A stretch of DNA of 64,000 bases from Clostridiaceae bacterium (lineage in GTDB: Bacteria; Bacillota; Clostridia; Saccharofermentanales; Saccharofermentanaceae). The DNA is taken from positions 46,061 to 110,060 of the forward strand of contig JAAYCT010000005.1 in the NCBI GenBank assembly GCA_012729635.1, given 5' to 3'. The notes under the pieces were generated by a model, which made no database searches, was not told the origin of the DNA, and was given only the letters and a program-made list of their open reading frames with translations. Within the stretch, counting starts at the first letter, position 1; every line of letters begins with the position of its first letter. This document shows, piece by piece, positions 18,160 to 26,627 of this stretch. The position numbers and the translations under genes are program-made.

Positions 18160-18645
18160 ATGTCAGAGATTGAGAACAATGCCTTTACAGTAGAAGGTTT
18201 GAAGCGCCTTCAGGATGAACTGGCCGAAAGAAAGACGGTCAAAGCCGCCGAGATTTCCGAGCGTCTCAAGGATGCCAGAGGGCAAGGCGACCTGACCGAG
18301 AATTCCGAGTATGACGACGCCAAGGAAGCGCAGGCAAAAAACGAGGCGCGAATCATGGAACTGGAAGAGATCCTTAAAAACGCCCGAGTGATTGACGAGG
18401 AAGAAATCAGTAAAACCAAGGTTTCACTCGGATCGATCGTTACCATTCGTGACGAAGAGACCAAGGAGGAAACGCAATACAGCATCGTAAATCCCAACGA
18501 GGGAGATATTTTCATGAATCGAATTTCTTCGGATTCACCGGTCGGACAAGCGATTCTCGGCAAGAAAAAGGGCCATATCGCGGATGTTCAAACCACGTCC
18601 GGTACCTTTAAGTACAAAATCGTCAAGATCGGAAAACCGGAGTAA
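18160..18645 (+). CDS. greA: transcription elongation factor GreA
   Basis: 161 residues, the usual length. The N-terminal coiled coil (about 10-80) carries GLKRLQDELAER, DARGQGDLTENSEY and the acidic tip residues; the C-terminal FKBP-like domain follows (SLGSIVTIRDEET, SPVGQAILGKKKG). It enters the RNA polymerase secondary channel and stimulates cleavage of backtracked RNA. AAGGAGAC precedes the ATG. lysS follows 38 bases later in the same orientation, a pairing common in Clostridia. Confidence 0.97.
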   Translation: MSEIENNAFTVEGLKRLQDELAERKTVKAAEISERLKDARGQGDLTENSEYDDAKEAQAKNEARIMELEEILKNARVIDEEEISKTKVSLGSIVTIRDEETKEETQYSIVNPNEGDIFMNRISSDSPVGQAILGKKKGHIADVQTTSGTFKYKIVKIGKPE

Positions 18646-18683
18646 ATCCGAGCCATTTCTTCCAAGAAAGGATTCGTTCGCTC

Positions 18684-20201
18684 ATGCAAGACCCGGACAA
18701 CTCGTCAACTCGAACAGAGGATTCATCGCTTGATTTGAAGGAACAGTATCGCATCCGTCTCGAAAAGCTCCGCGAGCTGGTACGGGAAGGAACCGATCCG
18801 TTCCGCGAAATCGTGTATCCCGTTACGCATCATACATCGGAGATTATCGAAAACTTTGAATCGACGGAGGGGATTGAAGTATCTGTCGCGGGACGAATTA
18901 TGTCGCGTCGGGGGATGGGAAAAGTCAGCTTTTGCGATCTGTATGACCGTAGCGGAAGAATCCAGATTTTTACCAAAATCGACGCGGTCGGGGAAGACGC
19001 CTACGAGCGGTGGCAAAAACTCGATATCGGCGATATCGTCGGAGTTCGAGGAGAGGTCTTCCGCACACGGATGGGCGAAATATCCGTCCGTACAAAGGAA
19101 TACACTCTATTAACCAAGGCCTTACGGCCGTTACCGGACAAGTATCACGGTCTCAAAGACACAGAGACCCGTTATCGTCAGCGTTACGTAGACCTGATCG
19201 TTAATCCGGAGGTTCGCGATACGTTTGAAAAGCGGTCCCGTATCATTCGAGGGATCCGGAATTACTTGGATCGTTTGGATTTTATTGAGGTCGAAACACC
19301 GATCCTGAATTCAATCCCGGGCGGCGCAGCGGCGCGGCCGTTTGTCACGCACCATAATACTCTTGATATGGATATGTATCTGCGGATCGCCCCCGAACTG
19401 TACCTGAAGCGACTGATTGTCGGAGGATTTGAGCGCGTTTATGAGATCGGTCGGTTGTTCCGAAACGAAGGGATGTCCGTCAAGCACAATCCGGAGTTCA
19501 CTGCGGTCGAACTGTATCAGGCATACACCGATCTTCGCGGAATGATGACACTGTGCGAGGAACTCTTAAGCGAGGTTGCCCTTCAGGTGAACGGATCGAC
19601 CGAGATAACCTATCAGGGGACGCAAATCAGTTTGAAACCTCCGTTTGCGCGTATATCCATGACCGATGCGGTTCTTAAGTACGCAGGGATGGATTTCACT
19701 AAGATCGAGTCGGATGAAAAAGCAATCGAAGCCGCCAAGAGCAAGGGGCTTGACCCGGCTCCCACGGCGCGAAAAGGAGAAGTGCTTAACTTGCTTTTCG
19801 AGACGTTCTGTGAGGACAAACTCGTTCAGCCGACCTTCGTTCACGACTATCCGATCGAGGTGTCGCCTCTTGCGAAGAAAATTGTAAACAAGCCGGGTCT
19901 TGTCGATCGGTTTGAACTTTTCATCGGTTGTCGCGAATTCGCAAACGCATATTCGGAACTCAATGACCCGATCGATCAGCGCGATCGCTTTGCCGATCAG
20001 ATCAGGAAACGCGCCGCGGGCGATGATGAGGCGAATCTTCACGACGAGGATTTCTGCGTATCACTCGAGTACGGCATGCCCCCTACGGGCGGACTGGGCA
20101 TCGGTGTCGACCGGTTGGTGATGTTGCTTACGGACACCGCTTCGATTCGTGACGTATTGCTTTTCCCGACGATGAAGCCGTTGCCGGGAGATTTATCGTG
20201 A
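18684..20201 (+). CDS. lysS: lysyl-tRNA synthetase, class II
   Basis: 505 residues. The N-terminal OB-fold anticodon-binding domain (about 55-160) is followed by the class II catalytic core. Motif 2 lies around FRNEGMSVKHNPEFT and motif 3 is GGLGIGVDRLVMLLT near the C-terminus. The segment RYRQRYVDLI is characteristic of LysRS. It charges tRNA-Lys with lysine in the cytoplasm. No T-box leader is present; it appears to be cotranscribed with greA. A T-less perfect inverted repeat follows at 20218. Confidence 0.97.
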   Translation: MQDPDNSSTRTEDSSLDLKEQYRIRLEKLRELVREGTDPFREIVYPVTHHTSEIIENFESTEGIEVSVAGRIMSRRGMGKVSFCDLYDRSGRIQIFTKIDAVGEDAYERWQKLDIGDIVGVRGEVFRTRMGEISVRTKEYTLLTKALRPLPDKYHGLKDTETRYRQRYVDLIVNPEVRDTFEKRSRIIRGIRNYLDRLDFIEVETPILNSIPGGAAARPFVTHHNTLDMDMYLRIAPELYLKRLIVGGFERVYEIGRLFRNEGMSVKHNPEFTAVELYQAYTDLRGMMTLCEELLSEVALQVNGSTEITYQGTQISLKPPFARISMTDAVLKYAGMDFTKIESDEKAIEAAKSKGLDPAPTARKGEVLNLLFETFCEDKLVQPTFVHDYPIEVSPLAKKIVNKPGLVDRFELFIGCREFANAYSELNDPIDQRDRFADQIRKRAAGDDEANLHDEDFCVSLEYGMPPTGGLGIGVDRLVMLLTDTASIRDVLLFPTMKPLPGDLS

Positions 20202-20217
20202 AATAAGCGTTTGTAGA

Positions 20218-20248
20218 GTATACCGGTCAAGATTTTCGACCGGTATAC
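20218..20248 (+). repeat. perfect 11-bp inverted repeat downstream of lysS
   Basis: Arms GTATACCGGTC (20218-20228) and GACCGGTATAC (20238-20248) flank a 9-base loop. There is no T tract on either side, so it is not a normal Rho-independent terminator. It lies 17 bases after the lysS stop and 22 bases before the next start. It could stabilise or process the mRNA, or be a protein-binding dyad. Confidence 0.7.
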
Positions 20249-20269
20249 ATCCAAAAGGAATGGATTCGA

Positions 20270-21277
20270 ATGACTGACAAAGTAAGCCCTTCTTCGGAAA
20301 TCTCCGATAAACCGATCCTCAGTGAACCCACATCGATGACACAGACGGAGGCGTTTCGTTTGCTCGGGTTGAGTGAGGATGTTGACGTTTATGAACTCGA
20401 CCAGCGATATTGGCAGTTGATCAAGAGATATCGCGGGGATCCGGATGCGAATTGCGAAAAACTCGCAATGATTAATGAAGCGTACGAAATCGCATCGGGA
20501 AAACGTTGTGAAAAAAATCAAAAGGAAGAGATTCGCCAAAGCTCTTTTCAGATTTTCGGGAAAACAAAAAAAGAATGGAGCGTTCATTTTTATTACAGTT
20601 GGTGGAAGTATATCCTCACCCTGCTGATGGTTGTGGTTGTCGCATTTTTAATAAAACACTATTTTTTCACTCCGAGAATCGATTTGAATGTGGTGGCCGT
20701 CGGTCATTTTGAAAAGTACAATAATCGGATCGAGGATTTCGCGAAACAGGAACTGACGTTTTTGAACCCTGCTGTTTTCAGCGCAAATCTGATCGTCGAC
20801 AATTCGGAACCGGGCGATGAGACAACGATGTACGGTAATCTTGCGGCCGCCGCTTTCTTATCGGTAAAAAATGATGTGATCATTACGGATGAGCGCACGT
20901 TTCCGTTTTTTCTTCTGAACTTTGATCCGATCGACGATCTTTATCAATCCGTTTCGGAGGGTATGACGGAAGAAGAATTGGCGGGAATTCAGCCGCTTTG
21001 GTACTCGAAATCCGAGCATTATGAACTGACCTATCAATATGGTTTTGCGGACAAAGTTGAAAATGAGACCGACGAGGACAGACAGTCGTTCATCTACGGA
21101 ATCATGATTACGGATCCGGTGTTAATTGAATCCATGGGGTTTCAAAACCGCTGGGAATCGTATCCTTCGACGCTTGTTTTTTGTCTTTCATCCAATTCGA
21201 AGGATAAAGAAAAGGCGGCGCAATTTATCAGAGACATCCTTATTCGAAGGACCGAGTTTCTTGAAATATCAAATTAG
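20270..21277 (+). CDS. membrane protein with degenerate J-domain-like N-terminus
   Basis: 335 residues. Residues about 20-75 resemble a DnaJ domain in spacing: EAFRLLGLSEDVD, YWQLIKRYRGDPD and KLAMINEAYEIA align with helices I, II and III. The HPD tripeptide that activates DnaK is absent (RGDPD at that place). One transmembrane helix follows (about 114-134), then a ~200-residue extracytoplasmic domain with no motif I recognise. Such cytoplasmic J-like/TM/outside-domain proteins occur in Clostridia without assigned function. It may tether something to the membrane or sense envelope state. AAAGGA precedes the ATG. TAG is the stop. Convergent with rsuA, with 9 bases of overlap. Confidence 0.55.
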   Translation: MTDKVSPSSEISDKPILSEPTSMTQTEAFRLLGLSEDVDVYELDQRYWQLIKRYRGDPDANCEKLAMINEAYEIASGKRCEKNQKEEIRQSSFQIFGKTKKEWSVHFYYSWWKYILTLLMVVVVAFLIKHYFFTPRIDLNVVAVGHFEKYNNRIEDFAKQELTFLNPAVFSANLIVDNSEPGDETTMYGNLAAAAFLSVKNDVIITDERTFPFFLLNFDPIDDLYQSVSEGMTEEELAGIQPLWYSKSEHYELTYQYGFADKVENETDEDRQSFIYGIMITDPVLIESMGFQNRWESYPSTLVFCLSSNSKDKEKAAQFIRDILIRRTEFLEISN

Positions 21278-22021
21278 TTTCTCAGACCGGTCATTAAAGC
21301 CGCAGGCATTTTTCAGAGCGTCAATCTCTTCTTCGGTCAGATCTCGAATCTGACCGAACTTTTGATCGCTCGTGAGTCGGATTCCCGCAAAATCATGGCG
21401 GTGCAGGGATATTACGCTTCGTCCGGTTGCTGCCAGCATTCGTTTTACCTGGTGCGTTTTCCCTTCATAAATTGTAATTTGACAACCCGAAGGACCGTCC
21501 GAACCAATGGTCGCCGGGGAGAGTATTTCTTTCTTGCCCGGTCGGTCACGTAAAACCATTCCCGACGCGATAAGACTTACAGTCTCCGGGTCGATCGGCG
21601 GACCGGAGAATCGAACGGTATACGATTTCGGAATATGATGCTTGGGCGAGGACAGGCGATGATTCAGTTCACCGTCGTTTGTGAAAAGTAATACTCCGGT
21701 TGTATGGTAGTCCAGACGACCGACCGGAGCGATTCCTTTTCCGAGCAAATGAACCGGAATAAATTCCCGAACCGTCCGCAGGCGGGTATCTTCCAGTGCG
21801 GTCAGACAACGGTCGGGTTTATTCAGACAAAGGTATAGGAAATGGGAGCACCGGACTTTTTGCCCGGAAACGGATACATCATTTAGATTTGACTCCGGAA
21901 TCTCGGCAGACGGATCGGTGATTATCTGTCCTCCGACCGAAACGAAACCGCTTCGGATCCATTTTTTGACCTCCGTACGTGTTCCGCACCCGGAATTTGC
22001 TAGAATTCGATCCATTCTCAT
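21269..22021 (-). CDS. 16S rRNA pseudouridine synthase, RsuA/RluB family
   Basis: 250 residues from ATG 22021. An S4 RNA-binding domain (about 2-60; RMDRILANSGCGTRTEVKKWI) is followed by the pseudouridine synthase domain. Its catalytic aspartate lies in GRLDYHTTGVLL, and KTHQVKRMLAATG sits near the C-terminus. It isomerises a uridine in rRNA; RsuA (16S U516) is the closest type, though RluB/E cannot be excluded. There is no ribosome binding site. Instead an extended -10 element ends 6 bases before the ATG, implying a leaderless mRNA. The longer open frame to 22213 runs through that promoter and over the divergent Smr gene. Confidence 0.85.
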   Translation of the reverse strand: MRMDRILANSGCGTRTEVKKWIRSGFVSVGGQIITDPSAEIPESNLNDVSVSGQKVRCSHFLYLCLNKPDRCLTALEDTRLRTVREFIPVHLLGKGIAPVGRLDYHTTGVLLFTNDGELNHRLSSPKHHIPKSYTVRFSGPPIDPETVSLIASGMVLRDRPGKKEILSPATIGSDGPSGCQITIYEGKTHQVKRMLAATGRSVISLHRHDFAGIRLTSDQKFGQIRDLTEEEIDALKNACGFNDRSEKLI

Positions 22022-22027
22022 ATTCGA

Positions 22028-22036
22028 ATTATAGCA
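22028..22036 (-). promoter_or_regulatory. extended -10 promoter giving a leaderless rsuA-type mRNA
   Basis: On the minus strand TGC-TATAAT (22036-22028) is a perfect extended -10 element. The A of the start codon (22021) is the seventh base after the hexamer, the usual start point of transcription. No good -35 at 17 bases is visible, which is normal for extended -10 promoters. There is no Shine-Dalgarno sequence. Confidence 0.6.
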
Positions 22037-22203
22037 AATACGCGGCGTGTTTTTCACAACAGAAATGATTTGTGCTATAATCGAAGTACGTTTGAGAATA
22101 TGATGAATGTTGTGTAAAGTGCTGGAATTTGGCGGTTGCGGTTTGTATCTCCGGCACGACCGCCGAGCGTTATTTAAACTTCCGGGATTGAATCGAGGGC
22201 AAT

Positions 22204-22548
22204 TTGGCTGCAAGTATTATCAATATCGAAGATGGGATGCCACGGGTCGAATCGGCGATGAAGAAGCTCCGTTTCGAAATTAATACGATGCGTCGAATCG
22301 GGATCCATCAGGTCAAGGTAATACACGGATACGGTTCTTCCGGTCAGGGAGGCGTTCTGAAGTTTGCTGCGCATGAATGTTTGCGTTCCATGCTGGATGA
22401 AGGTCGCATCAAGGCCTACTGCCCCGGTGAATTTTTTGGTCCCTTTGAGAAATCGGGCCGTGCGATTGTGGAGATATGTCCCGCTTTCCGAAACGATCCG
22501 GACTGGTCAAGAGCCAATGACGGAGTTACTTTAGTGATTTTAAAGTAA
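22204..22548 (+). CDS. Smr-domain-like protein
   Basis: 114 residues. The central part carries VKVIHGYGSSGQGGVLK, which matches the H-G-x-G core of Smr domains (small MutS-related), and an N-terminal ALxxLxxxI-like helix precedes it. Stand-alone Smr proteins are nucleases or nucleic-acid-binding proteins; recent work links some to ribosome rescue. Function here is open. The start is TTG 22204 with GAGGG 6 bases upstream; no ATG is available before the domain. It is divergent from the pseudouridine synthase and ended by the terminator at 22600. Confidence 0.7.
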   Translation: MAASIINIEDGMPRVESAMKKLRFEINTMRRIGIHQVKVIHGYGSSGQGGVLKFAAHECLRSMLDEGRIKAYCPGEFFGPFEKSGRAIVEICPAFRNDPDWSRANDGVTLVILK

Positions 22549-22599
22549 CGACTCTGCTGTTTCTGATTGGTCACGAGCATTCGAAAATTACTGATATTA

Positions 22600-22630
22600 A
22601 GCGCTTTTTGAAATACAAAAGGCGCTTTTT
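22600..22630 (+). terminator. Rho-independent terminator after the Smr gene
   Basis: An 11-bp stem (22600-22610 with 22616-22626, one G-U pair), a 5-base loop and TTTT. It isolates the pst operon from upstream transcription. Confidence 0.85.
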
Positions 22631-22638
22631 ACATGGAA

Positions 22639-22666
22639 TTAACACGGAATTTACGAAGTCTTACAT
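22639..22666 (+). promoter_or_regulatory. Pho box: three 11-bp-spaced PhoB/PhoP half-sites upstream of pstS
   Basis: TTAACA (22639), TTTACG (22650) and TTACAT (22661) are direct repeats starting exactly 11 bases apart, the spacing of PhoP/PhoB boxes in Gram-positive bacteria. They lie 67-94 bases before the pstS start. The cognate regulator pair phoB-phoR is encoded at the end of the same operon, so a positive feedback loop under phosphate starvation is expected. A 6-bp dyad CATGGG/CCCATG (22664-22684) overlaps the last repeat. Confidence 0.7.
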
Positions 22667-22732
22667 GGGTCTGATTCTCCCATGAAAATCGATTGATATT
22701 CTGACGTCAGGAAAATGAGGAGGAATGAAAGA

Positions 22733-23581
22733 ATGAAGAAAATGATGAAGTGCTTGAGTCTGATCCTTGCGTTTGCATTAGTAATCGGGGTTTCGGCATG
22801 CTCTGAAATCGGTGCGGTACGTACGGAGGCCGGTACGTCCGATTCGTTAAGGGGAACATTGACGCTGACCGGATCGACCTCAATGGCGGATGTTTCCAAC
22901 GCTTTGGCCGAGGCGTTCATGGCAAAAAATGACAATGTCAAGATATCGGTCGGCGGAAACGGATCCGGAGAAGGCCCCACCGCGGTAACATCCGGAACCG
23001 CGAATATCAGTCTGTTATCCAGAGGGCTAAAAGACTCGGAAACCCCGGATTCTTATGATCAGTATATCATCGGATTTGACGGTGTTGCGGTCATCGTTCA
23101 CCCGGATTCGCCCATTAAGGAAATATCTCTTGCGAGTCTTGCGGACGTATTCTCCGGGGAAATCACCAATTGGAGTGAACTCGGAGGACCGGATGCACCC
23201 ATTCAGTGCATCGGCAGGGAAGCCGCTTCCGGCACAAGAGGAGCCTTTGAAGAAATCGTGAAAATCGAGGACATTGCCGTATATGCGGAAGAACAGAACT
23301 CCACGGGTAATGTCAAGCAAGCCGTTGCCGGAAATCCGAATGCGATCGGATATGTGTCGCTTTCCTCGGTCGACCAAAGTGTTTTGGCGCTGAGTATCGA
23401 TTCCGTATCCGCGACCACGGAAAACGTATCGTCCGGATCGTATAAATTGCAGCGCCCGTTTTTAATGATCACAAAAAAAGATGTTTCGGATGCATTAACG
23501 AAAGCGTTTATCGACTTTATTTACTCCGAAGAGGGGATGAAAATCGTTGAGGACGACGGAGTCGTTCCGAACAGAAAGTGA
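22733..23581 (+). CDS. pstS: phosphate ABC transporter substrate-binding lipoprotein
   Basis: 282 residues from ATG 22733 (AGGAGG nine bases upstream; an earlier ATG at 22715 precedes the site). A lipoprotein signal peptide ends at the lipobox VSAC, so the protein is anchored to the outer face of the membrane. The binding fold includes GSTSMADVSNAL, GGNGSGEG, ISLLSRGLK and the phosphate-loop segment GREAASGTRGAFE. It captures inorganic phosphate for PstCAB. First gene of pstSCAB-phoU-phoB-phoR, behind a Pho box. Confidence 0.96.
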   Translation: MKKMMKCLSLILAFALVIGVSACSEIGAVRTEAGTSDSLRGTLTLTGSTSMADVSNALAEAFMAKNDNVKISVGGNGSGEGPTAVTSGTANISLLSRGLKDSETPDSYDQYIIGFDGVAVIVHPDSPIKEISLASLADVFSGEITNWSELGGPDAPIQCIGREAASGTRGAFEEIVKIEDIAVYAEEQNSTGNVKQAVAGNPNAIGYVSLSSVDQSVLALSIDSVSATTENVSSGSYKLQRPFLMITKKDVSDALTKAFIDFIYSEEGMKIVEDDGVVPNRK

Positions 23582-23594
23582 AGGGTGGCAGCAC

Positions 23595-24962
23595 TTGACA
23601 AAACCTAAGACATCCTGTGGAATTGCCCAAAAAAAGAGAGTCGGCTGTAAATTTCTACGGCCGGCCTCCTTTCTGTTTTCGGTTCTCGCGGCGGCTTCCG
23701 TCATTTTTCCATTTTTCAGAATAGAGTTTGACGAATATTCGGCGGATGTCTCCGGGATATCCGCGATATTGTCAAGCATACGAACGCAAACGAATGCGTT
23801 AATCGGGTTCCCTTTCGGAATAAGAGTCACCGTTCTGTTATCGGTACTTTTCATCGTAACAGGAATGGTTTTGCTTTTGATAAAGCATTATACGCTCTCT
23901 TCTGTTGCGTTTTTCTTAGGATTTGTTTCGGCAGTCGTCCAGACCGCGTTCTCGTCTTCTCTTCGTGAAGCTTTTATCGGGCAGGGCGTAGAGAGGTTCT
24001 CGTCATGGATGGGATACGGATGGACACTATTCCTTTTCTTTTCTCTGATCGCTTCCGCCTGCGCACTTTTTCTTTCCGGCATCGAGAATACCGCGGAAAA
24101 CATTTTTAAACTCACGGCCTTTATTTCTGTCGGAGCAGTCGGATTGATTACCGTATACATGTTCGTATCCGGTATCCCCGCGATTGCAAAGATCGGTTTT
24201 TTTGATTTTGTATTCGGTACGAGATGGGCACCGGTAGGGACGGAAGTGAGCTTCGGTATCCTGAATATGATTCTCGCATCGATTTTCGGTTGTATCGGAG
24301 CGATAATGATCGGTGTGCCCATCGGTCTTCTTACCGCGGTTTTCCTCGCGGAGATCGCACCGAAACGATTGGCCTCAATCATTCGTCCCGCCGTGGAATT
24401 GCTTGCCGGGATCCCTTCCGTAATTTACGGATTCTGGGGGATGAAGGTATTGGTTCCCTCGATTCGCGAATTTTCGACAAAAATCGGATACAACTCGACC
24501 GGATCCGGGCTGGCGGCCGTAATTATCATTCTTTCCATCATGATCCTTCCGACGATTATTCGCGTGGCGGAGACTGCCTTGCGAAGTGTGCCCGAATCTT
24601 ATACCGAAGCGGCTCTCGCGCTTGGCAACACGAAGATATCCACAATATTTTCCGTACAGATACCGGCAGCACGTTCCGGCATTCTTGCGGGAATCATACT
24701 CGGCGTCGGTCGGGCAATCGGGGAGACAATGGCGGTGATTATGGTTGCCGGAAATATTGTTCAGTTTCCCTCTCTCTTCTCCTCCGTTCGTCCGATGACG
24801 GCGGGAATTGCTTTTGAAATGGGGTACGCGGAAGCCGGTCTTCATCGACAGGCATTATTCGCGATCGGTCTTATCCTGTTTATTTTTATCATGTTCGTTA
24901 ACCTTTCATTCTCATATCTTTCCGGAAAGGGGGTGCGAGCGGATGCGCGGCAGAAAAAATAA
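23595..24962 (+). CDS. pstC: phosphate ABC transporter permease PstC with an N-terminal membrane extension
   Basis: 455 residues from TTG 23595, which has GAAGGGTGG upstream. The canonical PstC part starts near residue 165 and includes the ABC permease EAA loop (ESYTEAALALGNTKISTIF) and GIGRAIGETMAVIMVAGN-like core. Before it lie ~165 extra residues with about four more transmembrane helices (near 24-42, 74-97, 100-118, 141-161). PstC proteins are usually 280-330 residues, so this is an unusual fusion or extension. It forms the phosphate channel with PstA. The 3' end overlaps pstA by 20 bases. Confidence 0.93.
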   Translation: MTKPKTSCGIAQKKRVGCKFLRPASFLFSVLAAASVIFPFFRIEFDEYSADVSGISAILSSIRTQTNALIGFPFGIRVTVLLSVLFIVTGMVLLLIKHYTLSSVAFFLGFVSAVVQTAFSSSLREAFIGQGVERFSSWMGYGWTLFLFFSLIASACALFLSGIENTAENIFKLTAFISVGAVGLITVYMFVSGIPAIAKIGFFDFVFGTRWAPVGTEVSFGILNMILASIFGCIGAIMIGVPIGLLTAVFLAEIAPKRLASIIRPAVELLAGIPSVIYGFWGMKVLVPSIREFSTKIGYNSTGSGLAAVIIILSIMILPTIIRVAETALRSVPESYTEAALALGNTKISTIFSVQIPAARSGILAGIILGVGRAIGETMAVIMVAGNIVQFPSLFSSVRPMTAGIAFEMGYAEAGLHRQALFAIGLILFIFIMFVNLSFSYLSGKGVRADARQKK

Positions 24963-25815
24963 AGATCTTTTTCTCGGCATTTTGATTTGGTTCAGCGCGA
25001 TTGTTACGGTAATCGTTCTCGTCGGGATTATCGGCTATATTCTGATCAACGGAATGCCACATGTGAATCTTCGTTTTCTGACATCTGAATACTCGGCCTC
25101 AAAGAACGGGAGCAAGGGAATTCTTCCGATGATTATCAACACGGTATATGTTGTCATTCTTACGCTACTGCTCGCGGTTCCGATCTGCATCGGCGGAGCG
25201 ATCTACTTAACTCAGTACGCGAGGCAGGGCAAGACCGTGAAACTCATACGATTCGCAACCGAGGTTCTTTCCGGTATCCCGTCCGTCATTTACGGGCTTT
25301 TCGGATATGCGGTGTTCGTTGTCATGTTTCAGCTTCGGCTGTCCATTCTTTCGGGAAGTCTTACCATGATGATTTGTATTCTCCCGATTATTATTCGGAC
25401 CACGGAGGAGGCGCTCCTAGCTGTTCCGGACGCATACCGCGAGGGTGGACTGGCGCTCGGTGCGGGGAAGCTTCGGGTTACACTCGGAATTGTCCTTCCG
25501 TGTGCGCTTCCCGGGATTCGAACCGGAATTGTACTCGCTATCGGAAGAATTGTCGGCGAGACCGCGGCACTCTTATTTACCGTAGGTGTCTCCGGAAACT
25601 TCCTGCCGAAGGGTGAAAATATTTTCACAGCGCTTTTCGGACACCTTTTCGAACAGGGCAATACCTTGGCACTTCATCTGTATAACTCCGCGATGAACGG
25701 AAAAGATCCGCCGTCCGTTCCCTTTGCGACTGCGGCTACGCTTTTGATTCTGGTTTTCATCCTGAACCGATTCGCGGCGCTTGCTTCGGGTCAGAAAAAG
25801 AAGGCGACGAAATAA
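24943..25815 (+). CDS. pstA: phosphate ABC transporter permease PstA
   Basis: 290 residues from ATG 24943, preceded by AAAGGGGGTG and lying inside the end of pstC; the longer frame to 24808 would read through pstC. About six transmembrane helices. The permease loop PDAYREGGLALGAGKLRVTL and the following GRIVGETAALLFTVG are typical. It pairs with PstC to form the high-affinity phosphate channel. The spacing and overlap imply translational coupling. Confidence 0.96.
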   Translation: MRGRKNKDLFLGILIWFSAIVTVIVLVGIIGYILINGMPHVNLRFLTSEYSASKNGSKGILPMIINTVYVVILTLLLAVPICIGGAIYLTQYARQGKTVKLIRFATEVLSGIPSVIYGLFGYAVFVVMFQLRLSILSGSLTMMICILPIIIRTTEEALLAVPDAYREGGLALGAGKLRVTLGIVLPCALPGIRTGIVLAIGRIVGETAALLFTVGVSGNFLPKGENIFTALFGHLFEQGNTLALHLYNSAMNGKDPPSVPFATAATLLILVFILNRFAALASGQKKKATK

Positions 25816-25851
25816 TGAATGTTCAAAACGATAGGAAAAGGGAGATAAACC

Positions 25852-26610
25852 ATGCCGGACGTTAAAATCGAATTAATTGACCTCAACGTTTTTTACGGTG
25901 AGATGCAAGCGTTAACGAATGTGAACCTGCGCATCAATGCCAATGAAATCACATCCTTTATCGGTCCTTCCGGATGCGGAAAATCGACTTGTATCAAAAC
26001 AATCAATCGTATGAATGATTTGATACCCGACTTCCGGGCCGACGGCAAGGTGTTGATCGACGGAACCGATGTCTACGATAAGTGCTGTGATGTGACGATG
26101 CATCGGAAAAGAGCCGGCATGGTTTTTCAAAAGCCGAATCCGTTCCCGATGTCCATTTATGATAACGTTGCGTATGGACCGAAGGTTCACGGAATAAGAA
26201 AAAAGAAGGAATTGGATGAAATTGTCGAGAAATCTCTTCGAAACGCAGCGGTATGGGATGAACTCAAGGATCGGCTGAAGGCTTCCGCTTTGGGAATTTC
26301 CGGAGGTCAACAGCAAAGACTGTGCATTGCCCGGGCACTTGCGGTAGAACCCGACATCCTTTTAATGGATGAGCCGACATCGGCACTGGATCCGATATCA
26401 ACCGTCAAAATCGAAGATTTGATGTATGATTTGAAGAAAAAGTATACCGTAGTCATCGTAACGCACAACATGCAGCAAGCCGTCCGTATATCGGATCGTA
26501 CCGCTTTTTTTCTGTTGGGCGAAGTTATGGAAGATGGACCGACCATCGAGTTGTTTAATAATCCCAGAAATAAAAAAACAGAGGAATACGTTACCGGTCG
26601 ATTCGGTTGA
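25852..26610 (+). CDS. pstB: phosphate ABC transporter ATP-binding protein
   Basis: 252 residues, normal length. Walker A is GPSGCGKST, the signature [15 protein letters not shown], Walker [14 protein letters not shown], and the switch histidine is in [10 protein letters not shown]. The segment [20 protein letters not shown] is diagnostic of PstB. It energises phosphate uptake. AAAAGGGAG precedes the ATG; phoU follows after 17 bases. Confidence 0.98.
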   Translation: MPDVKIELIDLNVFYGEMQALTNVNLRINANEITSFIGPSGCGKSTCIKTINRMNDLIPDFRADGKVLIDGTDVYDKCCDVTMHRKRAGMVFQKPNPFPMSIYDNVAYGPKVHGIRKKKELDEIVEKSLRNAAVWDELKDRLKASALGISGGQQQRLCIARALAVEPDILLMDEPTSALDPISTVKIEDLMYDLKKKYTVVIVTHNMQQAVRISDRTAFFLLGEVMEDGPTIELFNNPRNKKTEEYVTGRFG

Positions 26611-26627
26611 CCAAAAAGGAGGGAAAC

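Noticed and set aside
18646..18683. T-box before lysS
   Set aside because: Only 38 bases separate greA and lysS; no room and no motif.
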